A DNA stretch of 64,000 nucleotides from positions 61,319,810 to 61,383,809 of the forward strand of contig JAVIAB010000159.1 of assembly GCA_032433765.1 (NCBI GenBank). Reading direction: 5' to 3'. Below, piece after piece: positions 45,576-54,689 of this stretch (its first letter is position 1; each line of letters starts with the position of its first letter). This stretch comes from Megaustenia siamemsis (Eukaryota; Mollusca; Gastropoda; Stylommatophora; Ariophantidae). The position numbers and the translations under genes were made by a program. A model generated the notes under the pieces. It did not search any database. It worked only from the letters and a program-made list of their open reading frames with translations, and was not told where the DNA came from.

Positions 45576-45835
45576 TCAAAGTGTTCTGGCTATGTATTGA
45601 GTTATTGAGTTGTTTGTGGTCATCCAAGTCTCGCAGTGTCCAGCGACTCCAGTTCTATTTTGGCTGATAAGTCTTTTTATACGCCCATTAAGTCTCTCTT
45701 TTCTGGATGTGCCTATCTCAACTCCCATCTCCTTCATCAGAAGGACTGACGTGGACTCATGTTTATCGAAGTCATGTGCTATGTATATGAATGTTTTCTT
45801 GTATCTATCCACTCGATTTACATTTAACGGCTTGG
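45576..45835 (-). mobile_element. Fragment of the RNase H-tailed element (minus strand)
   Basis: The minus strand reads DFDKHESTSVLLMKEMGVEI, then GRIKRLISQNRTGVAGHCET and WMTTNNSITQ. It parallels the plus-strand copy at 55320-55560 (DFDNSESTSLLRMKEMEV, GHVRRLIKQHRTGVV). Both end in the same AACTCAATAACTCAA tail, so this is the 3' end of one interspersed family. Confidence 0.65.
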
Positions 45836-46227
45836 AGAATAGCGGTTCTGTGCCAGACCCGAAGTGTGTGTTACTTGGAGATATACATCATTTTATTACC
45901 TTGTGTCTTGTGATGATGATTAGACTACCGTGACAGGATGTAATGTTCCCCTCGTGTGTTTGATTTTTCCTGGTAAACAGATCTAACGATGTCTACGTTC
46001 TGGTAGCAGCATCTAATCTCCAACAATAATTCCTGTCAGAGAACTTTCTCTTATCATAAATCAAGGGCTGATGAGTGTTCAGAGACTGTCTGCGGATCAC
46101 ATGAGACCGGGTAAAGTAATAGGAAACTCTTTTATAGAGCTTCACTGCATTAGGTAATCTGATCATCAGAAGCGGGCACTTCGATCAAGTTCGAATGCGT
46201 ACATTGAATCTCAATTGTGGATTTAGT
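45836..46227. other. Unassigned, ending in one 66-bp-type repeat unit
   Basis: 46150-46237 resembles the unit repeated at 46602-46835 (GGATTTAGTAAACTATTCT). No gene seen. Confidence 0.35.
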
Positions 46228-46237
46228 AAACTATTCT

Positions 46238-46601
46238 CATCATCATTATAATAATATATACCGCTTGATGTTGACATTCATGTCCCTCCACAATCTTTTA
46301 TCCACCGTGCATCGTATCAGTTCTGTTGTTGAATGTTTTCCATGCCATAACACTAAGCTATATTTTCTCTGTCTGTCGTCCGCAATCTCTTTCTCCCTGT
46401 AATTTGTCAGTTGTAACCATGTATTCTAACTTTCTTCTTCTAATGATGTGTCCGATAAACGTGGATTGTTTATTTCTGATATTTCTTATCAGGTCCCTTG
46501 TTGTGTCGACCTCTATGAGAATTTCCTCTTTGGTCTTTCTAGCTGTCCAGAAAACTTTCAAAATTATTCGGACAAAACCCATATCTGCACCCTCTAATCA
46601 A
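46238..46601 (-). mobile_element. LINE family A copy A7 with 10-bp target-site duplication
   Basis: Flanked by AAACTATTCT at 46228-46237 and 46602-46611. The minus strand reads VFWTARKTKEEILIEVDTTR, KQSTFIGHIIRRRKLEYMVT and an ATG-type tail (CATCATCATT on the plus strand). It is 5' truncated to 364 bp and inserted into a 66-bp repeat unit. Confidence 0.85.
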
Positions 46602-46835
46602 AAACTATTCTACTGATCACATTCGACTGGGTTAATGTGTACATTCAATCGCCTTTTTAGATCCAGTGAACTATTCTACTGATATAATTAGACTGGGTTA
46701 ATGTGTATACCCAATCGCCTTTATAGATTCAGTGAACTATTCTACTGATATAATTAGACTGGGTTAATGTGTATACCCAATCGTCTTTTAGATTCTGTGA
46801 ACTATTCTACTGATCATATTAGACTGGGTTAATGC
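46602..46835. repeat. 66-bp tandem repeat
   Basis: About 3.5 units of CTATTCTACTGATATAATTA, GACTGGGTTAATGTGTATAC, CCAATCGCCTTTATAGATTC, AGTGAA. Confidence 0.9.
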
Positions 46836-46974
46836 CCACAACTAATTGCATTTTATATCCAACAATACTATAAAGGATACCTCAGATTGTTATCCATTCT
46901 GGAAGGAAGACAACTTGGCGTAGTAATGACCGTATTATAAAAATATACCAGAGGTGAAATCAAATATATCTATA

Positions 46975-47243
46975 TATCTATCTATCTACTGTCCTTTCGA
47001 GCCGAAGACGGCACATAGGGCAGAACCACAATCTCAAAAACAGAAACCTTGCGTGCCAAAATGGCACATATTGCAGAGATCACTGCTCTAAAATCTGTGG
47101 CGCCGTTTCTTTAACAATACTTTTTACAATGACAGCTTGTCAAGCCATCGATCAAACTCCTTAGTCGCCTCTTACGACATGCCTGGAAGGTCACAGTATC
47201 ACTATACTTTAATTCCCTCATAATGAGGCCCCGGTAACACATA
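46975..47243 (-). mobile_element. Short interspersed element G, complete (minus strand)
   Basis: About 255 bp. The minus strand starts GTGTTACCGGGGCCTCAT, then ACCTTCCAGGCATGTCGTAA and GAGGCGACTAAGGAG, a middle with ATCTCTGCAATATGTGCCAT, and ends GTGCCGTCTTCGGCTCGAAA followed by an ATAG-type tail. No coding capacity and no tRNA promoter seen. The 5' 90 bases resemble the RTE R1 leader. Other copies: 47633, 50398, 59135 and 18985. Confidence 0.8.
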
Positions 47244-47632
47244 TCAAAGATATGATACTTCCATAATATACCACACTTCAGATATAACACGGTATTTCCC
47301 GTTTACTTTAATTTTTTTTTTTTAATTCTGGAATTAAAGTAAAACTTTCTAATGCTTGAATTTGTTTTATTTACGTTTAGCTTTTCTCTAACAAAGTAAA
47401 TGTTCAATAAACGAACAGTGTACAGTAAATACAACATGATACCGTTAATTAAACATTAAAGATAGGGGGAAGTAGACTTATTTTAATTTTAACATTTCAT
47501 TTGCCAAACATCAAAGGATAATGTCCGAAAACGACACTTGATAGTGTTGACCTGCATGATGACATCAGCCTGGAGTAAGAAGTACATTTTAATAAATGTT
47601 AAATATATACATGAACTTATAGGTAAACTTAG
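47244..47632. other. Unassigned AT-rich spacer
   Basis: Nothing seen. Confidence 0.4.
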
Positions 47633-47895
47633 GGAAGTAAAGAATAGTGACACTGTGACCTTCCAGACATGTCGTAAGAGGCGACTAAGGAGGTTGATCG
47701 ATGTATTGACAAGCTGTCATTGTGAACAGTATTGTTATGGAAATAGACCATATATTTTAGAAGCAGCGATCTCTACAATATGTGCCATTTTGGCATGCAC
47801 GGTTTCTGTTTTTGAGATTGTGGTTCTGCCCTATGTGCCGTCTTCGGCTCGAAAGGACAATATATAGATAGATCGATAGATAGATAGATCGAGAT
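47633..47895 (+). mobile_element. Short interspersed element G, near complete (plus strand)
   Basis: Starts slightly inside the 5' end (GTAAAGAATAGTGACACTGT), keeps the TGTCGTAAGAGGCGACTAAG block and the GTGCCGTCTTCGGCTCGAAA end, with a (GATA)n tail. The ORF over it is not a gene. Confidence 0.8.
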
Positions 47896-48280
47896 AGAGA
47901 TATACATGAACATGCAATTAAATACAAAGATACTCATTATTATTTGTATTATTATTTTCATTACATAATAAATTCTGACTTGTGTGGTAGAGACTTTATA
48001 TAGTCGCAGTCCAGGGGAGACAACCCTGAATATACTACAGATGTGGAACGGACAACTAACATTGTCAACCTTGACTGGTTACCTTGTGTTGTCACAACAT
48101 TGACAAGTTAAACAGCGGCAATTAATAAGGTTTCCTTGGTTCACCCTTGCCCAGTAGAAAGCAACCAATGCTACAGTGGTTACGCCGAAATAGGTGAGAT
48201 AAGTTCACATAAAAACAAAATAATCTTTTCTCCTTGTTATTATTGATCATAAATAGGCACCAAAGTGAATCAATCCTGTT
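47896..48280. other. Unassigned
   Basis: Nothing recognised. Confidence 0.4.
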
Positions 48281-48480
48281 GAGAGTATTACACAACAGGC
48301 CCTTTTTTGGAATCCCCAGGGGAAAAAAACAATGCGGGAGACCAAAGAATTCTTGGAGAAGACAGAAAGAGAGATGAAGATGATGGTGAAGACATGGCAT
48401 GATCTTAAAAGAATGGCAAGAAACAGAACGACTTGGAAAGTGTTTGTTGAAGACCTATGCTCCACAGGCAGCTGAAAGTG
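48281..48480 (+). mobile_element. RTE copy R5, 3' end only
   Basis: Matches R1 from about 24371: GAGAGTATTACACAACAGGC, then GGAATCCCCAGGGG, AGAATTCTTGGAGAAGACAG and GTGTTTGTTGAAGACCTATG. Its last 38 bases start the tandem array that follows. Confidence 0.88.
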
Positions 48481-49052
48481 TTTGTTGAAGACCTATGCTC
48501 CACAGGCAGCTGAAAGTGTTTGTTGAAGACCTATGCTCCACAGGGAGCTGAAAGTGTTTGTTGAAGACCTATGTTCCACAGGGAGCTGAAAGTGTTTGTT
48601 GAAGACCAATGTTCCACAGGGAGTTGAAAGTGTTTGTTGAAGACCTATGTTCCATAGGCAGCTGAAAGTGTTTGTTGAAGACCAATGTTCCACAGGGAGC
48701 TGAAAGTGTTTGTTGAAGACCTATGCTCCACAGGGAGCTGAAAGTGTTTGTTGAAGACCTATGTTCCACAGGGAGCTGAAAGTGTTTGTTGAAGACCAAT
48801 GTTCCACAGGGAGCTGAAAGTGTTTGTTGAAGACCAATGTTCCACAGGGAGCTGAAAGTGTTTGTTGGAGACCTATGCTCCACAGGGAGCTGAAAGTGTT
48901 TGTTGAAGACCTATGTTCCACAGGGAGTTGAACGTGTTTGTTGAAGACCAATGCTCCACAGAGAGCTGAAAGTGTTTGTTGAAGACCTATGCTCCACAGG
49001 CAGCTGAAAGTGTTTGTTGAAGACCTATGCTCCACAGGCAGCTGAAAGTGTT
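48440..49052. repeat. 38-bp satellite built from the RTE 3' terminus
   Basis: Sixteen copies of GTGTTTGTTGAAGACCTATG then CTCCACAGGCAGCTGAAA. The unit equals the last 38 to 39 bases of the RTE coding end and terminus (R1 24540-24577). Copies differ at a few sites (CTATG or CAATG, GGCAG or GGGAG). Confidence 0.96.
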
Positions 49053-49232
49053 TCTGGTTCACCCAGCCTTAAATGGTTACCGGTTTTTTTTTTTTTCTGG
49101 GAAAGTAATGCGCCACGAGCGTAATATCGACCACATTACCCCAAAAATCATGTGATGAAGGTCTGTAAAAGTGATGGTCACAAAAACTATCTTCCCTATA
49201 CGGCACTTGGCGTGACGGGGGTACTTTACATT

Positions 49233-49235
<3 letters not shown>
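49053..49235 (+). mobile_element. SINE without its tRNA head, fused to the 38-bp array
   Basis: Starts at CTGGTTCACCCAGCCTTAAA right after the last array unit and continues through ATCATGTGATGAAGGTCTGT to GCACTTGGCGTGACGGGG. The A and B boxes are absent. Confidence 0.87.
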
Positions 49236-49266
<31 letters not shown>

Positions 49267-49290
49267 AATGTGTATATATATATATATAAA
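49236..49290. repeat. (TA)n and (TG)n microsatellite
   Basis: A short compound TA/TG run between the SINE and LINE E. Confidence 0.85.
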
Positions 49291-50110
49291 ACAAAAAGAA
49301 ATAAATTCGCGAATTGGAAAGGCAGCTTCCACATTTGGCAAACTTAAAGATAAAGCATGGGTCAACACCAATTTAACACTTAGGACTAAGTTTCAAATTT
49401 ACCAAAGTTGTGTGTTTAGTACACTTCTATATGGATCAGAAACTTGGACTGCCTATGCAGGGCAGGAGGAAAGGTTAAACAGCTTTCATGTGCGTTGCCT
49501 TCGCAAGATTATGAACATCAAATGGGAGGACAAAGTAACTAACTCTAATGTCTTACAACGAGCTAAACTCCCATCGATCATGGCAGGACAAAGTAACTAA
49601 CTCTAATGTCTTACAACGAGCTAAACTCCGATCGATCATGGCAGGACAAAGTAACTAACTCTAATGTCTTACAACGAGCTAAACTCCCATCGATCATGGC
49701 AACACTTAAGCTTCGTAAGGTGGCTGGCCTTGAAAGAAGAATGACAAATAATCGTATTCCCGAATAAATATTGTATGGCGAACTTTGGGATAGAAAGAGA
49801 CCAACGGGCAGAGCAGTGCTGATATATAGGGATGTTTGCAGGGATTCCTTGAGGGAATTTTATATAAGTGAAAGGAACTGAGAAAATGTGGTTGCGGATC
49901 TTAGCACATGGAGAGCAAACATACAAATTGGCACAGCAACTTTCGAGTCAGTGTTGATGTCACATTCAGAAGACAAAAGGCGCAAGAGAAATGAGACAAG
50001 GCTGGGTACTGCAGTTACACCTTGTTCGTTCTGTGGATGGATCTGTCTGTCCAGGATTGGCAAACTCAGCCACCAGAAAAGATGTTCAGTAAAGCATTAC
50101 CCAGTATGAG
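49291..50110 (+). mobile_element. LINE family E, 3' part with C-terminal zinc finger
   Basis: Reads INSRIGKAASTFGKLKDKAW, YQSCVFSTLLYGSETWT, RCLRKIMNIKWEDKVTNSNV (49295-49560). Then come a triplicated 58-bp stretch and LRKVAGLERRMTNNRIPE, LWDRKRPTGRA and a C2H2-type finger CSFCGWICLSRIGKLSHQKR (about 50020-50085). This combination is typical of the C-terminus of a LINE whose RT lies upstream; the RT is missing. Two stops and the triplication break the frame. Confidence 0.78.
49528..49701. repeat. 58-bp direct triplication inside LINE E
   Basis: Three nearly identical copies of AGGACAAAGTAACTAACTCT, AATGTCTTACAACGAGCTAA, ACTCCCATCGATCATGGC. One base differs in the second copy. It shifts the reading frame. 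Confidence 0.95.
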
Positions 50111-50201
50111 ACACTAATGCTTTACCAAACTACTGACTTATCATGATTGCTTGCTACCAACCGTCTGTCAAGGCGACAAATGCCATATCAATATCTATAT
50201 A

Positions 50202-50254
<53 letters not shown>

Positions 50255-50397
50255 TTATATAGTAAGATAAATTAAGATACAATAAGATCAGATAAGTTTA
50301 ATCATGTATTAATGTCTATATGTTCATATACAAAGAGGTGTTTCAGCACAAAAGTTCATAATGCAAAGGCACGGGAATTTCCATATCAATTATATCT
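50111..50397. other. Spacer with (TA)n runs
   Basis: TA runs at about 50195-50235 and 50240-50255. Otherwise nothing seen. Confidence 0.5.
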
Positions 50398-50650
50398 ATC
50401 TATTGTCTGTTCGAGCCGAAGACGACACAAAGGGCAGAACCACAATCTCAAAACAGAAACCTAGCGTGCCAAAATGGCGCATATTGCAGAGATCACTGCT
50501 TTTAAAATCTATGGCTCTGTTTCCATAACAATAGTTTTTACAATGACAGCTTGTCAAGCCATCGATCAACCTCCTTAATCGCCTCTTGCGACATGCTTGG
50601 AAGGTCACAGTGTCACTATTCTTTACTCATAATGAGACCCCGGTAACACA
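50398..50650 (-). mobile_element. Short interspersed element G, complete (minus strand)
   Basis: From 50650 down: GTGTTACCGGGGTCTCATTA, AGAATAGTGACACTGTGACC, TGTCGCAAGAGGCGATTAAG and the GTCTTCGGCTCGAACAGAC end with a GATA-type tail. Same layout as 46975-47243. Confidence 0.8.
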
Positions 50651-50692
50651 CAGGAACCATATCCATTACCGTTGTGTAATAAAGTAGTAATA

Positions 50693-50935
50693 GGGAGTCG
50701 CGACAGTTCACTTGTTAGTGAAATGGACTACAAAGGCCGGGTCGATCCTGATCGACGGCTTCCGAGTTTACCTAGCCTTAATTGGTTACCGGATTTTTTC
50801 AGTGAAAGTTAAGTAACGGCGTAATACCGATCACATTACCCCAAAAATTATGTGCCGAAGGTCTAAAAAAATAATGGTCACTAACACCATATTCCCCATA
50901 CGACACTTTGCGTGACTGGGCTCTTTTGTTTTTTT
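50693..50935 (+). mobile_element. tRNA-derived SINE, full copy
   Basis: GGGAGTCGCGACAGTTCACT head, a decayed B box (GGGTCGATCCTG), CCGAGTTTACCTAGCC, ATTATGTGCCGAAGGTCT and a TTTGCGTGACTGGGCTC end with a T-rich tail. Confidence 0.85.
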
Positions 50936-50939
50936 TTTT

Positions 50940-51140
50940 ATGAAGTTTTATCGAATTCATCGTGATAAGCCAGTTCCCTCCCCTTGTTCCTTTTTTAGCT
51001 CTTGTAAAGAGGCTGGGTGGACCCGGAGAGATTTTATTTCAGAAAAAAAGTTTTGCTTCAACTGGCATTTGAACCCGAACTTATTGGTCTGCACAGGACT
51101 GCACTAAGCACATCGTTACCAAGCTTTCCATCTTAAGGTA
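50940..51140 (-). mobile_element. Second SINE family, tail to tail with the first
   Basis: The minus strand reads GCTTGGTAACGATGTGCTTA, a B-box-like GGGTTCAAATGCC, then TCCGGGTCCACCCAGCCTCT and AGCTAAAAAAGGAACAAGGG. It ends against the tail of the SINE at 50693-50935. The GG(T/C)CACCCAGCCT module is shared by both SINE families although heads and tails differ. Confidence 0.55.
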
Positions 51141-51343
51141 GTGAATTGAGACCAAAATCAGACCAATCGTTTCTGTCCTAGTCACCCCTGGAAACAATGA
51201 CGTCGAATACTCAGTCCTATCGGAGAGGGATAATGAAACGGAGATCTCTTGTTCAAAATTGATTCAAAAATAACTCTTTGCTAGTTGAAAATAAAGAAGA
51301 GTAATCCTGATTCCGCGTATTTAGGCCAAATATGAAAGAAATA

Positions 51344-51426
51344 CGATGCACTGTAGATAGAAGATTGTGGAGGGACATGATCGCCTACGCCAACCGGCAG
51401 GGTACATGATGATGATGATGATGATG
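51344..51426 (+). mobile_element. LINE family A copy A8: 83-bp terminal scrap with 12-bp target-site duplication
   Basis: ATGAAAGAAATA flanks it at 51332-51343 and 51427-51438. The insert (CGATGCACTGTAGATAGAAG onward, through GCCAACCGGCAGGGTACATG and an ATG run) is identical to A1 1671-1735 over about 65 bases. The identity and clean duplication indicate a recent insertion. Confidence 0.93.
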
Positions 51427-51439
51427 ATGAAAGAAATAG

Positions 51440-51921
51440 AAATGTAGAATTACCTGCATACTTTACACAAAATACTCTAGCTGAAATTATGCCGAAGACT
51501 CCCCCCGGTGTTAAGATGATCATGCTCTGTGCTAAGATCTTCCTGGGTTATCAGATGTGAGATCAAATGTTAATGGGCATTGTTCGAGTACACTGACAAA
51601 GGGGAAAACAAATCTAAGAAAAATTGCCACTTCTTGTCTGACTTTTCGCACATTTATAGGCAATGTGGTCAGAATAACGCCGGGACGCATTATATTCCAA
51701 AGGCCGTATAAGGTGGGATTTTTCAAACGCTTTATGTTAACATAGCAAGACAGGAACTGTCATGGATCCAACAGGGAAATATAACATCAGAAAGGTCGCT
51801 GAATACATTGAGAAGAGAATCCAGGGAAATCTTCAAGAACATGTTTAGAGTCTTCATGTCACGTTTACACACGTCTACAAATCATCAAAGTTTTGGGCGC
51901 ATCCAATAATGTTACCATCTG
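51440..51921. other. Unassigned
   Basis: Open frames of about 62 and 64 codons overlap on opposite strands (51557-51745 plus, 51532-51726 minus). Neither has recognisable motifs. A minus frame at 51500 ending before gtaatt could mimic a signal-peptide exon but has no partner exon. Confidence 0.3.
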
Positions 51922-52105
51922 TCAGTTGTCCATAGTGTATACCTTTTGGTGTGCGGCCAAGCCAGGGCCGTTATTTGTCCAGTGTGCAGATGTTCGGAGG
52001 GTTGTGACAGTGATGACCTCCACGTTTGTCACTTTATCCTTCCACATGATTCCAAGAATATGACGCAGATATCGCATATGGAATCCATTTAGCCTTCTCT
52101 CTTGT
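51922..52105 (-). mobile_element. LINE family E fragment (minus strand)
   Basis: The minus strand reads ERRLNGFHMRYLRHILGIMW then KDKVTNVEV, matching LINE E at 49480-49560 (RCLRKIMNIKWEDKVTNSNV). Only about 45 codons are recognisable. Confidence 0.65.
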
Positions 52106-52280
52106 TTTAATAATGTTATCATTAATATCGTTCCTATTACTACCATTATAATTAATGTCATTACTGTTACTAATACTATCATTAATGTCATTACTATTAC
52201 TAATGTTATAATTAATATCACTACTATTACTACTGTTATCATTAGTACCATTATTATTACTACTGTTGTAGATATATTAT
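52106..52280. repeat. Degenerate ~30-bp repeat (TTACTATTACTAATGTTAT)
   Basis: Five to six diverged units rich in ATTACTA and ATTAATGTC. It creates the long Val/Ile/Thr frame on the minus strand. Confidence 0.8.
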
Positions 52281-52751
52281 TCCTATTCCCCTACCATAGA
52301 TGCTGCTAGATGTACTTCTTTCACTGCAACAGAAAACATATTATTTTACGTCAAATGCTCAACTATTGTACTCACGTTTCATCTCATTGTCCTATTCTCA
52401 ACAACCACTGACATTCAACTGTGGCGCCTTTTTGATATGTTCATATTTCCTTATTATTGTCTCATACGTATCACCACATACGCCCTTTGCTACATTAACC
52501 AAGCATTCTGTGTGGGCTCTCAAAACACTGTTTGTGCAAATAGACACCATTTATCAAAACAAATAACCTACGTCTGTATAGATATAATATCTCCTTAAAT
52601 CATATTACATTGTGGATTACAAACAAAGGTCCCTATTCATTCACCTATTGTTGTGACTACTCGTTACGAACAAATTGACACATATAACCTGTTTATTTAT
52701 GGCATTATTTACGATCTGTGAAGTTAACGATAATTTGACATGACATTCAAA
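52281..52751. other. Unassigned
   Basis: Nothing recognised. Confidence 0.4.
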
Positions 52752-52882
52752 CAAGAGAAATGCGATTTTTGGGCCATGTTAAAAGACACAACATCCTACT
52801 AAAAGTAATCCTGGAGGAGAAAATACAAGGTAAAAGAGGCAGAGGCAGACCAAGACTAACATGGACGAGTAACCTGAAATAA
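52752..52882 (+). mobile_element. LINE 3'-end fragment
   Basis: The plus strand reads MRFLGHVKRHNILLKVILEE then KIQGKRGRGRPRLTWTSNLK and a stop, the C-terminal 'FLGHxxR...GRGRPRLTW' block of family A-like LINEs. The longer frame on the minus strand is a shadow. Confidence 0.65.
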
Positions 52883-53856
52883 TAGAATAATATAAATGGC
52901 CTTCGTTGCGGAAATCGGCACTCGATGATGATATAGGTCATATCTTCTACAGTAATTAGTATAGTTCTGTCTACTGTTTTATTCTTGTATGACATGATAA
53001 CAACAATTGGTTAATGTTAGTGTACACATGTAACATTTGCTATTGAATGGGACCGTCTGACCATGACGTCACGGTTTATTTACAGCCTCGATTACAAATC
53101 CACTAATGTCAATGATTTTAAGTTAGACCACGTGACCAGCACGTCATTATTCTGCCCGTAGCGAAACACAGCGACCAACAAAGCAGCGAGTGCAGCACTT
53201 CTTGGTGGGCGGTTGATTTTATGTTTGATTTCTTCCCAGCAGTCTATGAACCTGCCCTTTATCTCAATACCACAAGATTATATTTTCTATGATAGGGTAT
53301 GTGTGGTTATTTGTTGAGCCACAATCTCTGTCACTGTATATGTCGTGTCCTTTAGGAGTCTCCTTCCATGCGCTACTTACTTCTCTGTTGTGCTTGATCA
53401 ACGTTGGGCTATATTTCCCACAAACATTTTGTTCTGTAGCAGAAACAACTTTTATTAAATGTCCAGTGTTGTGACCTCCTGTGTTGAGTCTTCGTGCCTG
53501 CACTGACAATGTTTACGATGAAAGCTTTATGGTTGTTTAACGTTGTCTATGCAAATATGGTAGGCCTGAGTGATAAGATGAGGTGGTAAATCAAGTCTAG
53601 ACTTGCTGCCCTGTTGTGAGTGGCGTTTATATGTGTGTCTATATGCGTCTGTCAAATTGTGGGTGCCAGTTAGCGTCTGTAGACAATAGAGATGCTGGGT
53701 GTCTTCCTGATTGTTCTCCATATTTGATATCAACATCTCTACCAACGATATATACATCTAACAGGACACAGTCTATTAATCCGTTCATGTTCTCACACAC
53801 GTGTTGGAGCGTGTCAGCAAGCTCTGTAGTCCGCCGTTAAACATGAAACATGGTGT
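52883..53856. other. Unassigned; minus strand looks partly coding
   Basis: On the minus strand, frames at 53757-53527 and 53509-53264 have low stop density in adjoining phases (for example SRLDLPPHLITQAYHICIDN). This looks like a decayed coding sequence, probably of a mobile element. I do not recognise it and find no catalytic motif. Confidence 0.25.
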
Positions 53857-54560
53857 GTGCATGTAGTTGGTCCATGTGTGCATGTAGCTGATGCATGTGT
53901 ACATGTAGCTAGTACATGTATGCACGTAGCTGGCCTGTGTGTGCATGTAGTTGGTCCATGTGTGCATGTAGCTAGTCCATGTGTGCATGTAGCTGTTCCA
54001 TGTGTGCATGTAGCTAGTCCTTGTGTGCATCTTGCTGGTCCATGTGTGCATGTATCTGGACCATGTGTGCATGTATCTGGTCCATGTGTGCATGTATCTG
54101 GACCATGTGTGCATGTATCTGGTCCATGTGTTCATGTAGCTGATCCATGTGTGCATGTAGCTGGTCCATGTGTGCATGAATCTGGTCCATGTGTGCATGT
54201 AGCTTTTCCAAGTGTGCATGTAGCTGGTCCATGTGTGCATGCAGCTTTTTTCATGTGTGCATGTAGCGGGTCCATAAGTGCATGTAGCTGGTCCATGTGT
54301 GCATGTAGCTGGTCCATGTGTGCATGTTGCTGTTCAATGTGTGCATGTAGCGGGTCCATGTGTGCATGTAGCGGGTCCATGTGTGCATGTAGCTGGTCCA
54401 TGTGTGCATGTAGCTGTTCCATGTGTGCATGTAGCTGTTCCATGTGTGCATGTAGCGGGTTCATGTTTGCATGTAGTTGTCCATGTGTACATATAGCTTG
54501 TCCATGTGTACATATAGCTTGTCCATGTGTGCATGTAGCTTGTCAATGTGTGCATGCTGG
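53857..54560. repeat. 21-bp tandem repeat
   Basis: About 33 units of GTCCATGTGTGCATGTAGCTG with variation. As 21 is a multiple of three, both strands are open in several frames (up to 242 codons; a 7-residue VHVAGPC repeat on plus). No gene evidence. Confidence 0.95.
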
Positions 54561-54689
54561 AGTCCGTGTGTGGTTGTCTTCTTGACCTTGCTGTGTTCTA
54601 TGGAAGTTTACTGAGATAATATATGTTATTGTATAATAAAGTACATGTTATTACCTTTAATACAAATTAACCAGGTAATTATGACGTTA
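54561..54689. other. Unassigned spacer
   Basis: Short AT-rich spacer; nothing seen. Confidence 0.4.

Noticed and set aside
53857..54585. 242-codon Cys/His/Val-rich ORF that could look like a metal-binding or silk-like protein
   Set aside because: A 21-bp array; overlapping open frames exist on both strands with no signal peptide or unique flank.
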